From positions 1,807,692 through 1,871,691 of the forward strand of contig NC_087076.1 of assembly GCF_026151205.1 (NCBI RefSeq): DNA of 64,000 bases, read 5' to 3'. A program made the position numbers and the translations under genes. Below are positions 11,065-20,946 of this stretch, in pieces. The notes below the pieces were generated by a model, which had not been told where the DNA came from, made no database searches, and saw nothing but the letters and a program-made list of their open reading frames with translations. Origin of the DNA: Bolinopsis microptera (lineage: Eukaryota; Ctenophora; Tentaculata; Lobata; Bolinopsidae). Every line of letters starts with the position of its first letter. Within the stretch, counting starts at the first letter, position 1.

Positions 11065-11439
11065 TAAGTTCGAACCCTCGTCTATTCTGTGTAAGAACTT
11101 GGTTTAAAGGAGTAATGTGACATTAAAGAATAAAACAATAGGCATCTGCAGAGATACTAATGCTCAAATTTCCAGTTTTAAACCAAATATTTTGTCACCC
11201 AGGTAAGTTAAGATTTTACATAACCTGATGCTTAGCTCAGAAGCGAAATCTCCAGCTCTCGATCGAAATGTAATATGTTCAACATGTATATTTTACTCTA
11301 TAGTTTACCGAGAGTTGAAAGAAATAATAGTTGATAACCTCTTCTGATCGCTGTACAAGAGAAAGCAAACCATTTTCTGCACCTTTGAATGCGATATTCA
11401 TTGCTCTTTAAACAGGTGATTGAACCTGATTTTATCCTC

Positions 11440-11830
11440 GTTGTAAAGCGCAAAATATCCAACTCTCGATCGAATTGCAATATATATATATATATATTTT
11501 TCGAGATGTAATAGGTTCAACATAATTTTTGTCTATAGGCTATCGAGAATTAGTTTAAAGATGTTAGTTAATAGTTTAGTCTTGATTAACCAAGAGATTT
11601 TAATATTGAAGAATCTCTGTAGCCCGGAGCAGTATTGTTTTTAGATAGTTTTCATCCTCGTAATTATTATACATTCGATTTCATAGGAAATATCAGCACC
11701 ATTGGAAATATAAAATCAGTGATGGGCGGGTTTGGCCATCACCCAGTGAAAAATAACTTATGAATAAATGTATTGCAGCCTGTCAAATAAGCTCCAGATA
11801 AGAATTGGTTTCCCATTTGGGATCCCACCA
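11440..11830. repeat. Diverged fourth copy fragment of the 3.18-kb unit
   Basis: Short blocks match the distal part of the unit in the same order. These are the CTCTCGATCGAA block, a ttcaacat...tctata block, a CATAGGAAnTAnnAGCACCA block and AATAAGCTCnAGATA. Divergence is much greater than among copies 1-3. Confidence 0.45.
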
Positions 11831-12381
11831 GGACCGTTACATGTTTAGTAAGCGGTTAGCAGCAGTACTGATTTCATTACAAGTAAATAGCCAGGGGCCG
11901 AGGTGGTTCAAGAAACCGATCTGATGTCGTGTTTCAAGATACTCAGCATCCATTTTAGCTTTGCCATCTTCTTGACCTATACTATCAAGCATTCGATAGA
12001 TACGAAACATTTAAAAAAGCAAATAACCAGTTGATACATAGACAAGGATGCGGAACCAATATAGTGGTAAACATGATACGGAACCAAAAATCTATTTTTA
12101 AACGCTTACTTGGAACTATTATCAGTTCTTTCTATTACTGAAAAGATTCAGCTGAAGCATATAGTTTTGTGCTAACAACAATTTGATACGCTTAATTTAG
12201 CTGAATTATCCTTTTGGCTGAAGAGTAGGTATAAATGAATATTCACTGATCTCAGCTCATCGACTGTGTTTTAAGATGATTTAATGTTTATGGATCAAAA
12301 TCAAAAGAGTCTTCATTAAAAAAGTTCATTGTTTCAATTAAAATATAGCTGTGCATAAATGATAGTTGTCTATGAGTTAAT

Positions 12382-13431
12382 TCAAACAGCAGCTTGACGT
12401 GTGACTTGAGTGTAAGAATTATCCGACCTGGAACTTATCGTACCTCCCAAGTCCATAATCCAGGACCTATAGGACGCAATCCTCCAGAAGTAAATGATGG
12501 GGTTCAGAGCGGCGTTACCCGCCAGACACAGAACCCAACTAATGTTCCACAAGTACTGATAGAGCAGGACTGTATCATAGTACTCAGCATATAACCGACC
12601 CGAGAAAGCCCAAGCCAGGTAGTAGAGGTAGTTGATGAAGACGGGGATGTTGAAGACTACGTAGGCTGTAGTCATGACGATGATCGTGATCGTGGCGTTC
12701 TCCAGCATTAAGTGCGTTGTGCTCTTCCTCCTCATCTTCAGTGGGGTTTTCTTCAGATTCCTATATTGAACCCGCTTTCTTCGGACAAGGTAGATGGAGG
12801 AAGCGCAGCTCAGGAAGATTGGAATGAAGGGAAAACCAAGTTGAAGGGCATTCGTGATGTTGTAGAGCCGATCTGCCGTGGAGTAGGGTTGAGCAGAGAA
12901 GAAACAGAAGCCACAGGTGCTAGTGTAGCTATACTGTACTTCAGACACAGCAAGAGGAACTGTCTTTATCATGAGAGTGTAGATCATGTAGACAGTGAGA
13001 GCTGCAATGAGGATACCCCTATCAGCTAGCACTTTTAGTGGCAGTAGCAATGTGAACATCCTTGATATACTCATCACTCCCAGGAGAAAGACGGAGTAGA
13101 AGGGGATGAACTCCCAGAGAATTCCCCAGCACCAACAAATCCAGTTTTCTCCGAACATGGCTTCTGTTTCAGATCGGCCATCTTTAAACAAGACTTCTAT
13201 CACCGGACTCAGGGTTGAACATGTGACCAGATTAATGTATGCGATCAGGAGAAATATTAATCGGAAGAACTCTTTCCGCTTGCTTGTGGAGACGTCCCCG
13301 TGAAAGAACAAAACAGCAAGAATATTTCCGGGTATTCCTATTAAAGAACATATGATGTAGATGACTGAGAGGGTAGTATCTACCGTAGGGTTTGGAGGGC
13401 CTGGGAGATCAACAGTATCATTGACAGACAT
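12382..13431 (-). CDS. Class A (rhodopsin-like) orphan GPCR, intact
   Basis: It is a single coding exon of 349 residues with ATG at 13431. Seven hydrophobic segments are visible. TM1 carries G-x-P-G-N. TM3 ends SISRM where DRY is usual. Extracellular loop 2 has Cys residues that can pair with the Cys pair before TM3. TM6 has VVFNIPVF, lacking the CWxP toggle. TM7 has ALNPIIYFWR. There is an N-terminal N-D-T glycosylation site and a Ser-rich tail. The intact frame argues for a working receptor at the plasma membrane. The ligand is unknown. It lies antisense inside the large gene's intron, in a cluster with two related receptors. Confidence 0.85.
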   Translation of the reverse strand: MSVNDTVDLPGPPNPTVDTTLSVIYIICSLIGIPGNILAVLFFHGDVSTSKRKEFFRLIFLLIAYINLVTCSTLSPVIEVLFKDGRSETEAMFGENWICWCWGILWEFIPFYSVFLLGVMSISRMFTLLLPLKVLADRGILIAALTVYMIYTLMIKTVPLAVSEVQYSYTSTCGFCFFSAQPYSTADRLYNITNALQLGFPFIPIFLSCASSIYLVRRKRVQYRNLKKTPLKMRRKSTTHLMLENATITIIVMTTAYVVFNIPVFINYLYYLAWAFSGRLYAEYYDTVLLYQYLWNISWVLCLAGNAALNPIIYFWRIASYRSWIMDLGGTISSRSDNSYTQVTRQAAV

Positions 13432-15552
13432 CAATCCATAGATAGATGAGATCCACCAACCTTAGTAGTTAGTATATTGACTTTATCCTGAAAAATGTTA
13501 TGTGTATTTTGGCTTGCTTAAAAACATAAGAATATGAAAGCACACACTTGCTGGGAGTGGTAGACAGGAAACAAAATCACATTCAAGCTTGAACTTGAGA
13601 GAACCGACCGGATAACCAGCTGACATCACTAAGAAGGTATAAAACTGAATTCAGATTCAGATAAACTACGATTTTAATTCAGTCTGATTCCGGTCAGATT
13701 TTTACTTATTAAATTTTCTTAACCTTGGCGATTTAGCAATTTAAGTATGAGATAGTAAGGGATCGAATGAATGAACAAAAGGTATCAAACGGGCAAACAA
13801 GGAACCAAGGTAAATAGGGGCAAGGAGAAAACAATGCATTGCAGAAGAAACATCCGCACCAGCAATTGGAGGCAGCAGGGATTTGGAGGAAGATGAAGAG
13901 GAGACGAAGAGGAGCGAACATATACAATTAGACCAACAAACTCTAGTACTCTCTCTCTCCGCCAACAGCCAAGTACAACCCTGACAACCCTGACAACCCG
14001 AACGAAAGCAGCTCGTTAAGTTACTGTCATTATCTATTTATCAGTTTAGTAATGAAAACTAGTTTCTTAGAAATGCGTTATAGGGTTGTCTTATAAAAAA
14101 TCAACTATATCCTATTAAATTCGGTTCCAATAAAAATAGCCAAAAAAATTGGTCCCGATCCAGTTCCGGTTCTGAAATTATTATCCGGTCCGGTTTCAGT
14201 CCGACTGTAAAAACTAAAAGGGTTATTTGGTCGGTTCCTTTGATAATGAAATTGCATTTACAGATATCATTATAACTGTACAAAAATTAAAAAAAGTTTT
14301 TTGCCGATGAATCAATTAGCAACTTCCGTTAAAGTGCAGTAAATGATCCTCATCGAGTGATAAGCTAAATTCGCAACATTATTATTATGACAATGTGACG
14401 GGGTAACGGCCGGCCAAAACGTTTATCATCCAAAGAGAGAATAAGTGTATCACCTTACCGTGGGCAGGTGCATGTTTGCAATGTAATTTCTTCGGCTCTA
14501 CTATAACTATAGCTGTGTAATAAGGTATTGTATTGAGGCTTTGAATTTTGTCATTATATTCTAACAACAGTAATGTGCGCATGATTCTTCATATTGTTTA
14601 GGGGCACCCACATGTTATGTTACATCATCAGCCATTGTTATTAATATTCATCACATTAACGCAATTTTACTGACTTCATTAGCATTTCCTCTATGTGGTA
14701 CAGTAGAGTGTAAAAGATGATGTGGGATCGGCTCTAACAACGGTTACAAAGCCACGAAGATATTGTATGTAACTGAAAGCGTAAGTGTCATCGAAAATAG
14801 TGCTCGCAACAGAATAAATTCAGTCCCCTCAAGCATATGATGAAAATCTAAACATTATATAGACTACGATGAGTATTTTAGTAGCAATCCCCACAAGCAT
14901 AAGATAAACGAACACGTGTTAACCTGCACGCTATGAGTATGAGTATGTGGAGATCGTGTCGCACCAAACGTTCATAGCCATATACTTGTACCATTATACA
15001 CGTCACGATTATCCACCATCATTAACAATGCAAATATGAGCATGTTAAATGTATGTTTTTAATGGTACAAGTTCCGTTTGATTCACATAATTATCTTCGA
15101 TAGAAATAAGTGTCGACTAGCGCTCGAACAACCGAAACAAACGACTAGCGCTCGAACAACCGAAACAAACGGTGAAACAACGACCACAGCAAACCACGGT
15201 AATAACGGGTTAACTTCGTACACATTTTCAGTGCAGGATATTGTGTTAATATGTGAACTGTCCTTGGCCTAAGTGAGGAACGTTATTGATACAGTTAATT
15301 ATCCCAAATAAGAAAACATAGGAGTGGCACCGTGTAGAATTGTTGACAACATTCATTATACTATTATCATTTCACCATTCAGAATATACACGGTCGCATT
15401 TATGTCAAATGATCCTAATCATTGCGAGGTTTCCTAATGATCAACTTTAATTAAACGTTTACTATTAATTGAAAGACAAGTTTTCTGTGAAATAAATCGT
15501 AACTTGTTATCGAAGGTAATTATGCCTCCTGCAATGTTTACAATTTAGCCGT
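13432..15552. other. Spacer between GPCRs
   Basis: AT-rich sequence. The only structure I see is an exact 28-bp tandem duplication at about 15114-15169. No gene is supported. Confidence 0.6.
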
Positions 15553-16529
15553 TTAAGTGGGTTGCCCGAGCACATTACGCAACTTTACCAAGATGAAGGC
15601 TCTGAACTGCCCCATCCTTATCAGATAAACGATCGGGTTGAGTGAAGCATTGAGGGACACTGAGAAAATGTACGTTAAATTCCACACATACCATCTGAAA
15701 AATGGGGTTCTGTAACTGTCCCTGAAGTGGACTTCCAGGTTCTCTCCAAATATGAGGAGATAGAAGACAAAGTTGATGAAATTAGGAATGTTGCAGAAAA
15801 TGTAAACAGTTGTCACTAAGATAACCGTCTTTGTTGCTTTGTCGTGTAGTTGCACAGAGATGCTGGCCCTCACAGAACGTTTCCGAGCTTGAGTTAGGGA
15901 AATAGTTGTAATCGCACCGCTTAAGATTACTGGAATTATCGGGAGACCAAGTTCTACAATAAATATCAGAGTATTTCCTCGGATGAAACTGTGCTCTACG
16001 GGCTCCAAGGAACAGGCCACATCAGTTTTTAGGAAGCCTGTGTCTGATAAACCCATTGATAAGGGTACAACCATAGTTACACAAATTGCTAAAAAGTAAA
16101 TTGTCACGCTGCATCTCAGTGCTGTGAAATTAAGCTGACGCAAAGGCCAAACAACTGTGCCCATTCTTGAGACGCTATGAACACGGCAATTGGTGGCAGG
16201 ATGTCCCATTTCAGAGCCCACAACTTGCAGTACATTTCCTCCTTAAAGAATACAGAGGATCGGTTGCATAGGAAGGATTCTATTTCAGGTACTAGACTTA
16301 CACAAATCAAGCAATCGATAAGGTTCATCATTCTGTAGATGTTTCTAAAGAAGCGTACATTGTGCTTCTTTGAACTGACACTCCAAAGCCAGATAAATCC
16401 GAATATGTTGCCTGCTGTCCCGAACACGAACATAACCATGTAGAGAAGTCCGATAGAAAAGTCACCAGCTTTAGATATTTGGAGCGATGCTGTAGTAATT
16501 TCCTTATTACTGTTCCACACTGTAAACAT
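15553..16529 (-). pseudogene. Class A GPCR pseudogene, frameshifted in TM3
   Basis: ATG at 16529. The first frame covers the N-terminus, TM1 (GTAGNIFGF), TM2 and the start of TM3 (DILPPIAVFIAS). The second frame resumes with VSRMGTVVWPL, TM4-TM6 (YIFCNIPNF) and TM7 (SLNPIVYLIRMGQF). Compared with the two intact neighbours, about 13 bases are missing between the TM3 phenylalanine and S-R, near 16165-16180, which breaks the frame. No stop codons are seen elsewhere, so inactivation looks recent. A sequencing error cannot give a 13-base loss easily, but an assembly error could. Confidence 0.75.
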
Positions 16530-17442
16530 GTTTAGCTCTAACCTGAACGAGGAAACTACTGAGGTTTCAAATTGTATGCTTTCTCGGGAGAGCACTATTG
16601 AATAATTAGAATCTTAAGAATCGAAGCTTCAACTGTGAAGTAGCGAAAGAGCAATATGGCATCAGGCAAACGTAATTAAACTGAAGAGTAGCCATTGGTT
16701 TTAGAACAGTACGGTTGATGAAACTTAACTAATCGTATCTGACACCTGGTAAAGTAATATAATGGAATATTCTCTGTGAACAGTTGCTGCTGACAACGAT
16801 CGAAGAAAATCGCTCTAAATCCATCGTCACATGCCTGCTAATCTTGTTACCTCCATTTGTTCTGTGATTCCAATTGCGAGTAAGGTCTTGTGTTACCACA
16901 GTTGGCTATCAAACATCTCAACGTTATCACGCAATTTGAGCTATGCCATAGCATAGCTAAACAGTTTTAAGCAAAATCGAAATTCATCTATTTTTTAGTC
17001 TAGTCCAAGTTTTGTAATATAGCCCCTTTCAGAAGGGCTGCCCGTAGTTCAAAATGTTCTCAAAGTTTATTTGATTAATATTAGTACAAACAATCGAATT
17101 TGACGTGTCCTCGATACAAAAAGAGTATTATGCTGAACAAAAATGAGGTTTCAAAACTCAAACAGTATATTACTTTGTCCTGAAAGTGGATGGATGGCAT
17201 TCAAGATTACAGACTAATCGTTATATTATTTAGCTTTTCAGGCTTCACACCGTATTACATATAATTTGGCACATTCATAGTCCGATTCATCATTCTAAGA
17301 AATATTAAGGAAAAAAAGTGCAAGCCTAAACAATCTCGTAGTGCACAGCTAAGAAAGTGAGTATTCTTCTCCTATCTGTATGTCGCGTTCTCCTATCAAA
17401 CCTCGGCTCCTGGTCGTCATGTTGTCATTAACCTCAGTTAGT

Positions 17443-17530
17443 TTCAGACAGTTAGTGTAGTTTCAGACAGTTAGTGTAGTTTCAGACAGTTAGTGTAGTT
17501 TCAGACAGTTAGTGTAGTTTCAGACAGTGT
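17443..17530. repeat. 19-bp tandem repeat, about five copies
   Basis: The unit AGTTTCAGACAGTTAGTGT is repeated almost exactly. Confidence 0.85.
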
Positions 17531-17720
17531 AAGGTTCCTGAAACAGTAAGAAATCGTATTATTAAGGCGGTATTATTGAATAATAAAGATGTTTTTTAGG
17601 TTTTGTTTCGGATTGATGTTCTCAAAGTTACTGCGTCTCAATTTTTATAAATTTAGGCTCAATTCTTTGTTGTCATGAAACTCTTTCAACTAAAAAATAG
17701 TGGACAATCTCTGACAATCA

Positions 17721-18049
17721 TGTATTCTGTGTAGAATTATCTTTATCCCGGTTACTGCGACAAGTAAAAATGCTCTTATTAGGGAAAGGAGTTTACTCGA
17801 CGTTTCAATGTAGCTACATCGTATTCATGATCTAAAATTATTTGTTATATAGTAGTGTTGAAAGTATTAAATTTTTTATTTATTTTAAATTTATTTTTTT
17901 TAATACTTTCAACACTACTATATAACAAATAATTTGAGATCATGAATACGATGTAGTTACATTGAAACGTCGAGTAAACTCCTTTCCCTAATAAGAGCAT
18001 TTTTAGTTGTCGCATTAACCGGGATAAAGATAATTTTACACAGAATACA
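17721..18049. repeat. 329-bp palindrome (two ~151-bp arms)
   Basis: The arms 17721-17871 and 17899-18049 are reverse complements with only a few mismatches. An AT-rich ~27-bp loop separates them. It is typical of a foldback or MITE-type element. No coding capacity. Confidence 0.85.
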
Positions 18050-18861
18050 TTACAACAATGCGACTCATAAACAATACTCCAATCCGGATTTTACATCTGA
18101 CAATCAGTATCCAACAAAATGTTTTTTCAGACAGAGAAGGAAAAATTTGCTTAATGGCACTAAGTACACATTATCCTTTTGTACATGACTAGATGAATTG
18201 ATATAAATACTCACATAAACCTATTTGCCCTTATTCTGTCGTACCTTCTTATGGTTGCCCTTACTACATTAAATCTGTGAAAGGGAGCACAAAGTAGTCT
18301 ATTATTTTCGGGTTCAGTCCATGTTATATTATTGTCAGCCTATAATCAGTTAAGAACAAGATCGCTGCCAGATACCCCAGTGAGTCATTTCTTTCCACAG
18401 AAAACAGTTTCTTCATTAGCTGAAATCCATTCATGGGAACGCATTTGAATATTAATAAATAGCAGTGGCATTTTACGTCCATGGTTGACTGATGGACCTA
18501 AGATGCGAGGGTCGGCTAGACGGCAAACCTTTTAAAGAAATTAGTGGTGAAATGACATTTAATTACTAAAATGCACTAAAATTATAAGAGTGGTACCTCC
18601 TTTAAATACCCTGGATAACTGTACTTCATTCTGCTATCAAGAATTATTGCCGACCGATTATCGAATATTTGTCGTCTGGCTAGCCCACTTTTTTGGCATT
18701 AACATTAATATAAGTAATCGAGCACTATACTAGGTATTAATATTATAACACCATAGCTTCACCATTACCGCTACGGATGCTAACACATGACTAGATACAA
18801 TAAAATTTTCTGGACTGAGAACATTATTATTAAGATTAAGAGTTCTGAGTGGTCTCCCACG

Positions 18862-19270
18862 GTACTGGTTACTGTACTGGTTACTGTACTGGTTACTGTA
18901 CTGGTTACTGTACTGGTTACTTACGTGGGAGAGTTCTGAGTGGTCTCCCACGGTACTGGTTACTGTACTGGTTACTGTACTGGTTACTGTACTGGTTACT
19001 GTACTGGTTACTGTACTGGTTACTGTACTGGTTACTGTACTGGTTACTGTACTGGTAACTGTACTGGTTACTGTACTGGTTACTGTACTGGTTACTGTAC
19101 TGGTTACTGTACTGGTTACTGTACTGGTTACTGTACTGGTTACTGTACTGGTTACTGTACTGGTTACTGTACTGGTTACTGTACTGGTTACTCTACTGGT
19201 TACTCTACTGGTTACTCTACTGGTTACTCTACTGGTTACTCTACTGGTTACTCTACTGGTTACTGTACAG
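18862..19270. repeat. 12-bp minisatellite
   Basis: The unit GTACTGGTTACT is repeated about 33 times. Near 18920-18960 the array is interrupted by a copy of its own 5' flank. A distal block carries the CTACTGGTTACT variant. Because 12 is a multiple of 3 it gives long artificial ORFs. Confidence 0.95.
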
Positions 19271-19785
19271 GTGGGCATGCTCTAATAAAAAATGTTCTTG
19301 ATTTTGCATCAGGTTTTAAGATTTGGAAGATTTTATCACGACAAATTTATCAATAAATAGGAAAAATTGTATAACATATTTAATATTTATCGCTTGAGCA
19401 GCCCATTTATCTTTGGAGTTCTGTAAAAACATGGCAAATTGATAAATCACTTGTCCCAGGATTTCTGTATGCGATGAATAGATGCATAATTTGGGTTAAT
19501 CGATTGACAAATAAAAAGTCACGGTATTACCAGAATATTCAGCAATACACAACTCACAAGAGAATAATTTCATTTTTAGGGTTATTTTACATATTTTAAT
19601 CACGTACACATTCAGCATTCCACGTAAGCAGCACTGTATTACGTTTCGATTTAAGTATAAGTAACATTCATAAATATTTCAGTCAAAATATTAGTCAAGA
19701 AGCACACACATTAATAGTAAAAATTCTGATAAATCCAACCAAACTGATCGAAATGTAAATCCAATCTAATCTCTTAAGCTGTCAG

Positions 19786-20946
19786 CTAATGTTCAAAATA
19801 TCGGTCTGATATTGGGTTAATATCAGAGTGATCTAGAATTGCCATATTATTAGCTTTAGGTGACCTCAATACTGCATTATTCAGCCCACCTTCATTCAAA
19901 CAAGTTTTTTGCGGCTTTTTAAACCTAGAAAATCTCATCAAAATCATGTTAGAAACAAATACTTTAAAGCTTTTCATTCTGCAGAAGTAAACGATAGGAT
20001 TAGTGGTTGAGTTAAGAACAACACAGACGGTGTACGTCAATACCCAGCCGTACCAATAAAGCATGACCGAATCGTAGGCATTCTTGTACTCGTAACTACT
20101 GTCCTTTGTGTTCCGAACCACGTACTGCAAGTGGTGGGAGAACTTTACGAAGACGGGAATGTTGTAGAATATGTAGACTAGGGTTACCACTATTATCGTC
20201 TTTGTCGCTTCCGCTTGCTTCCTCATTGATCCCTTCCTTTTGCTGTTGAGTTGTGTAGAGGGAACCTGGTTGAGTTTGTAGATCATAGCCAGGCAGGTTA
20301 TGATGATGGGTAGGATGGGTGCTGCCAGGAGGGCTATGCTGGACACTATACTGATGGTCCAGAAGATTTTGTCGTTGCTTGGCAGGAAGAAGCAGTACAT
20401 GGTGTTCTTGAGGTATATAGCGGTGGAGAGGCCCAGGATAAGAGGCAGAGTCTTGCTGAGGACCAGACCAGCCAGATAGGTTGACAGACAACCCAACAAG
20501 ATGGTGTTGTCCAGGATACAATGTGGTCGAAACAGGGTAACCACCCTGGAAATGCTCAGGACTCCCACCAGAAAGACAGAGTAGAATGGTATTATCTCCC
20601 AAAGCAACCCCCAGATTGTGCAGAAACCTTCGTTTTCAAACATCTTAGAATTCCTTCCGTTCAAGAAAGCCTCTGCCACTGGTACGATCGTTGCACAGAT
20701 GACCAAGTCAGTCAATGCAATCGCCACATACAGGTACCCGAAGAAGTCCTTCCTTGTGCCGCGCAATTTTCCGCCAATTTTTTTCTTTAGGAAGTAAAGA
20801 AGTGAGAAGAGGTTGGCTGGGACTCCGACCACCACGCAGGCTACACAAACCAGCCCCAAAAATGTGTCTACCTCTGGAACAAAGGTTTGCCCATAGGGAG
20901 TCTCTGTATACGATACGTTTTGTGTGATTATCCGCTGTGTCGACAT
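19786..20946 (-). CDS. Class A (rhodopsin-like) orphan GPCR, intact
   Basis: 386 residues from ATG at 20946. The N-terminus has an N-V-S glycosylation site. TM1 has VGVPANLF, TM3 ends SISRV (atypical DRY), TM6 has YIFYNIPVF and TM7 has TTNPIVYFCRM. Intracellular loop 3 is basic. A sequence looking like a splice acceptor (ttttatcacag) ends 4 bases before the ATG. This suggests a non-coding 5' exon further upstream. It is related to the receptor at 12382-13431 and to the pseudogene between them. Ligand unknown. Confidence 0.85.
   Translation of the reverse strand: MSTQRIITQNVSYTETPYGQTFVPEVDTFLGLVCVACVVVGVPANLFSLLYFLKKKIGGKLRGTRKDFFGYLYVAIALTDLVICATIVPVAEAFLNGRNSKMFENEGFCTIWGLLWEIIPFYSVFLVGVLSISRVVTLFRPHCILDNTILLGCLSTYLAGLVLSKTLPLILGLSTAIYLKNTMYCFFLPSNDKIFWTISIVSSIALLAAPILPIIITCLAMIYKLNQVPSTQLNSKRKGSMRKQAEATKTIIVVTLVYIFYNIPVFVKFSHHLQYVVRNTKDSSYEYKNAYDSVMLYWYGWVLTYTVCVVLNSTTNPIVYFCRMKSFKVFVSNMILMRFSRFKKPQKTCLNEGGLNNAVLRSPKANNMAILDHSDINPISDRYFEH

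Larger units (their letters stand above)
9511..11370. repeat. Tandem ~3.18-kb unit, copy 3 (truncated)
   Basis: This is the third copy, which loses similarity after about 11370. It has a ~40-bp deletion near 10590 between short CAAAA repeats, and a 280-bp insertion (10785-11064) flanked by TAA on both sides. Confidence 0.75.

Noticed and set aside
12394-13303. Several 60-105-codon plus-strand ORFs
   Set aside because: Antisense shadows of the intact GPCR coding sequence.
18730-19356. Long Val-Thr-Ser-Thr and Cys-Thr-Gly-Tyr ORFs on both strands
   Set aside because: Artefacts of the 12-bp minisatellite.
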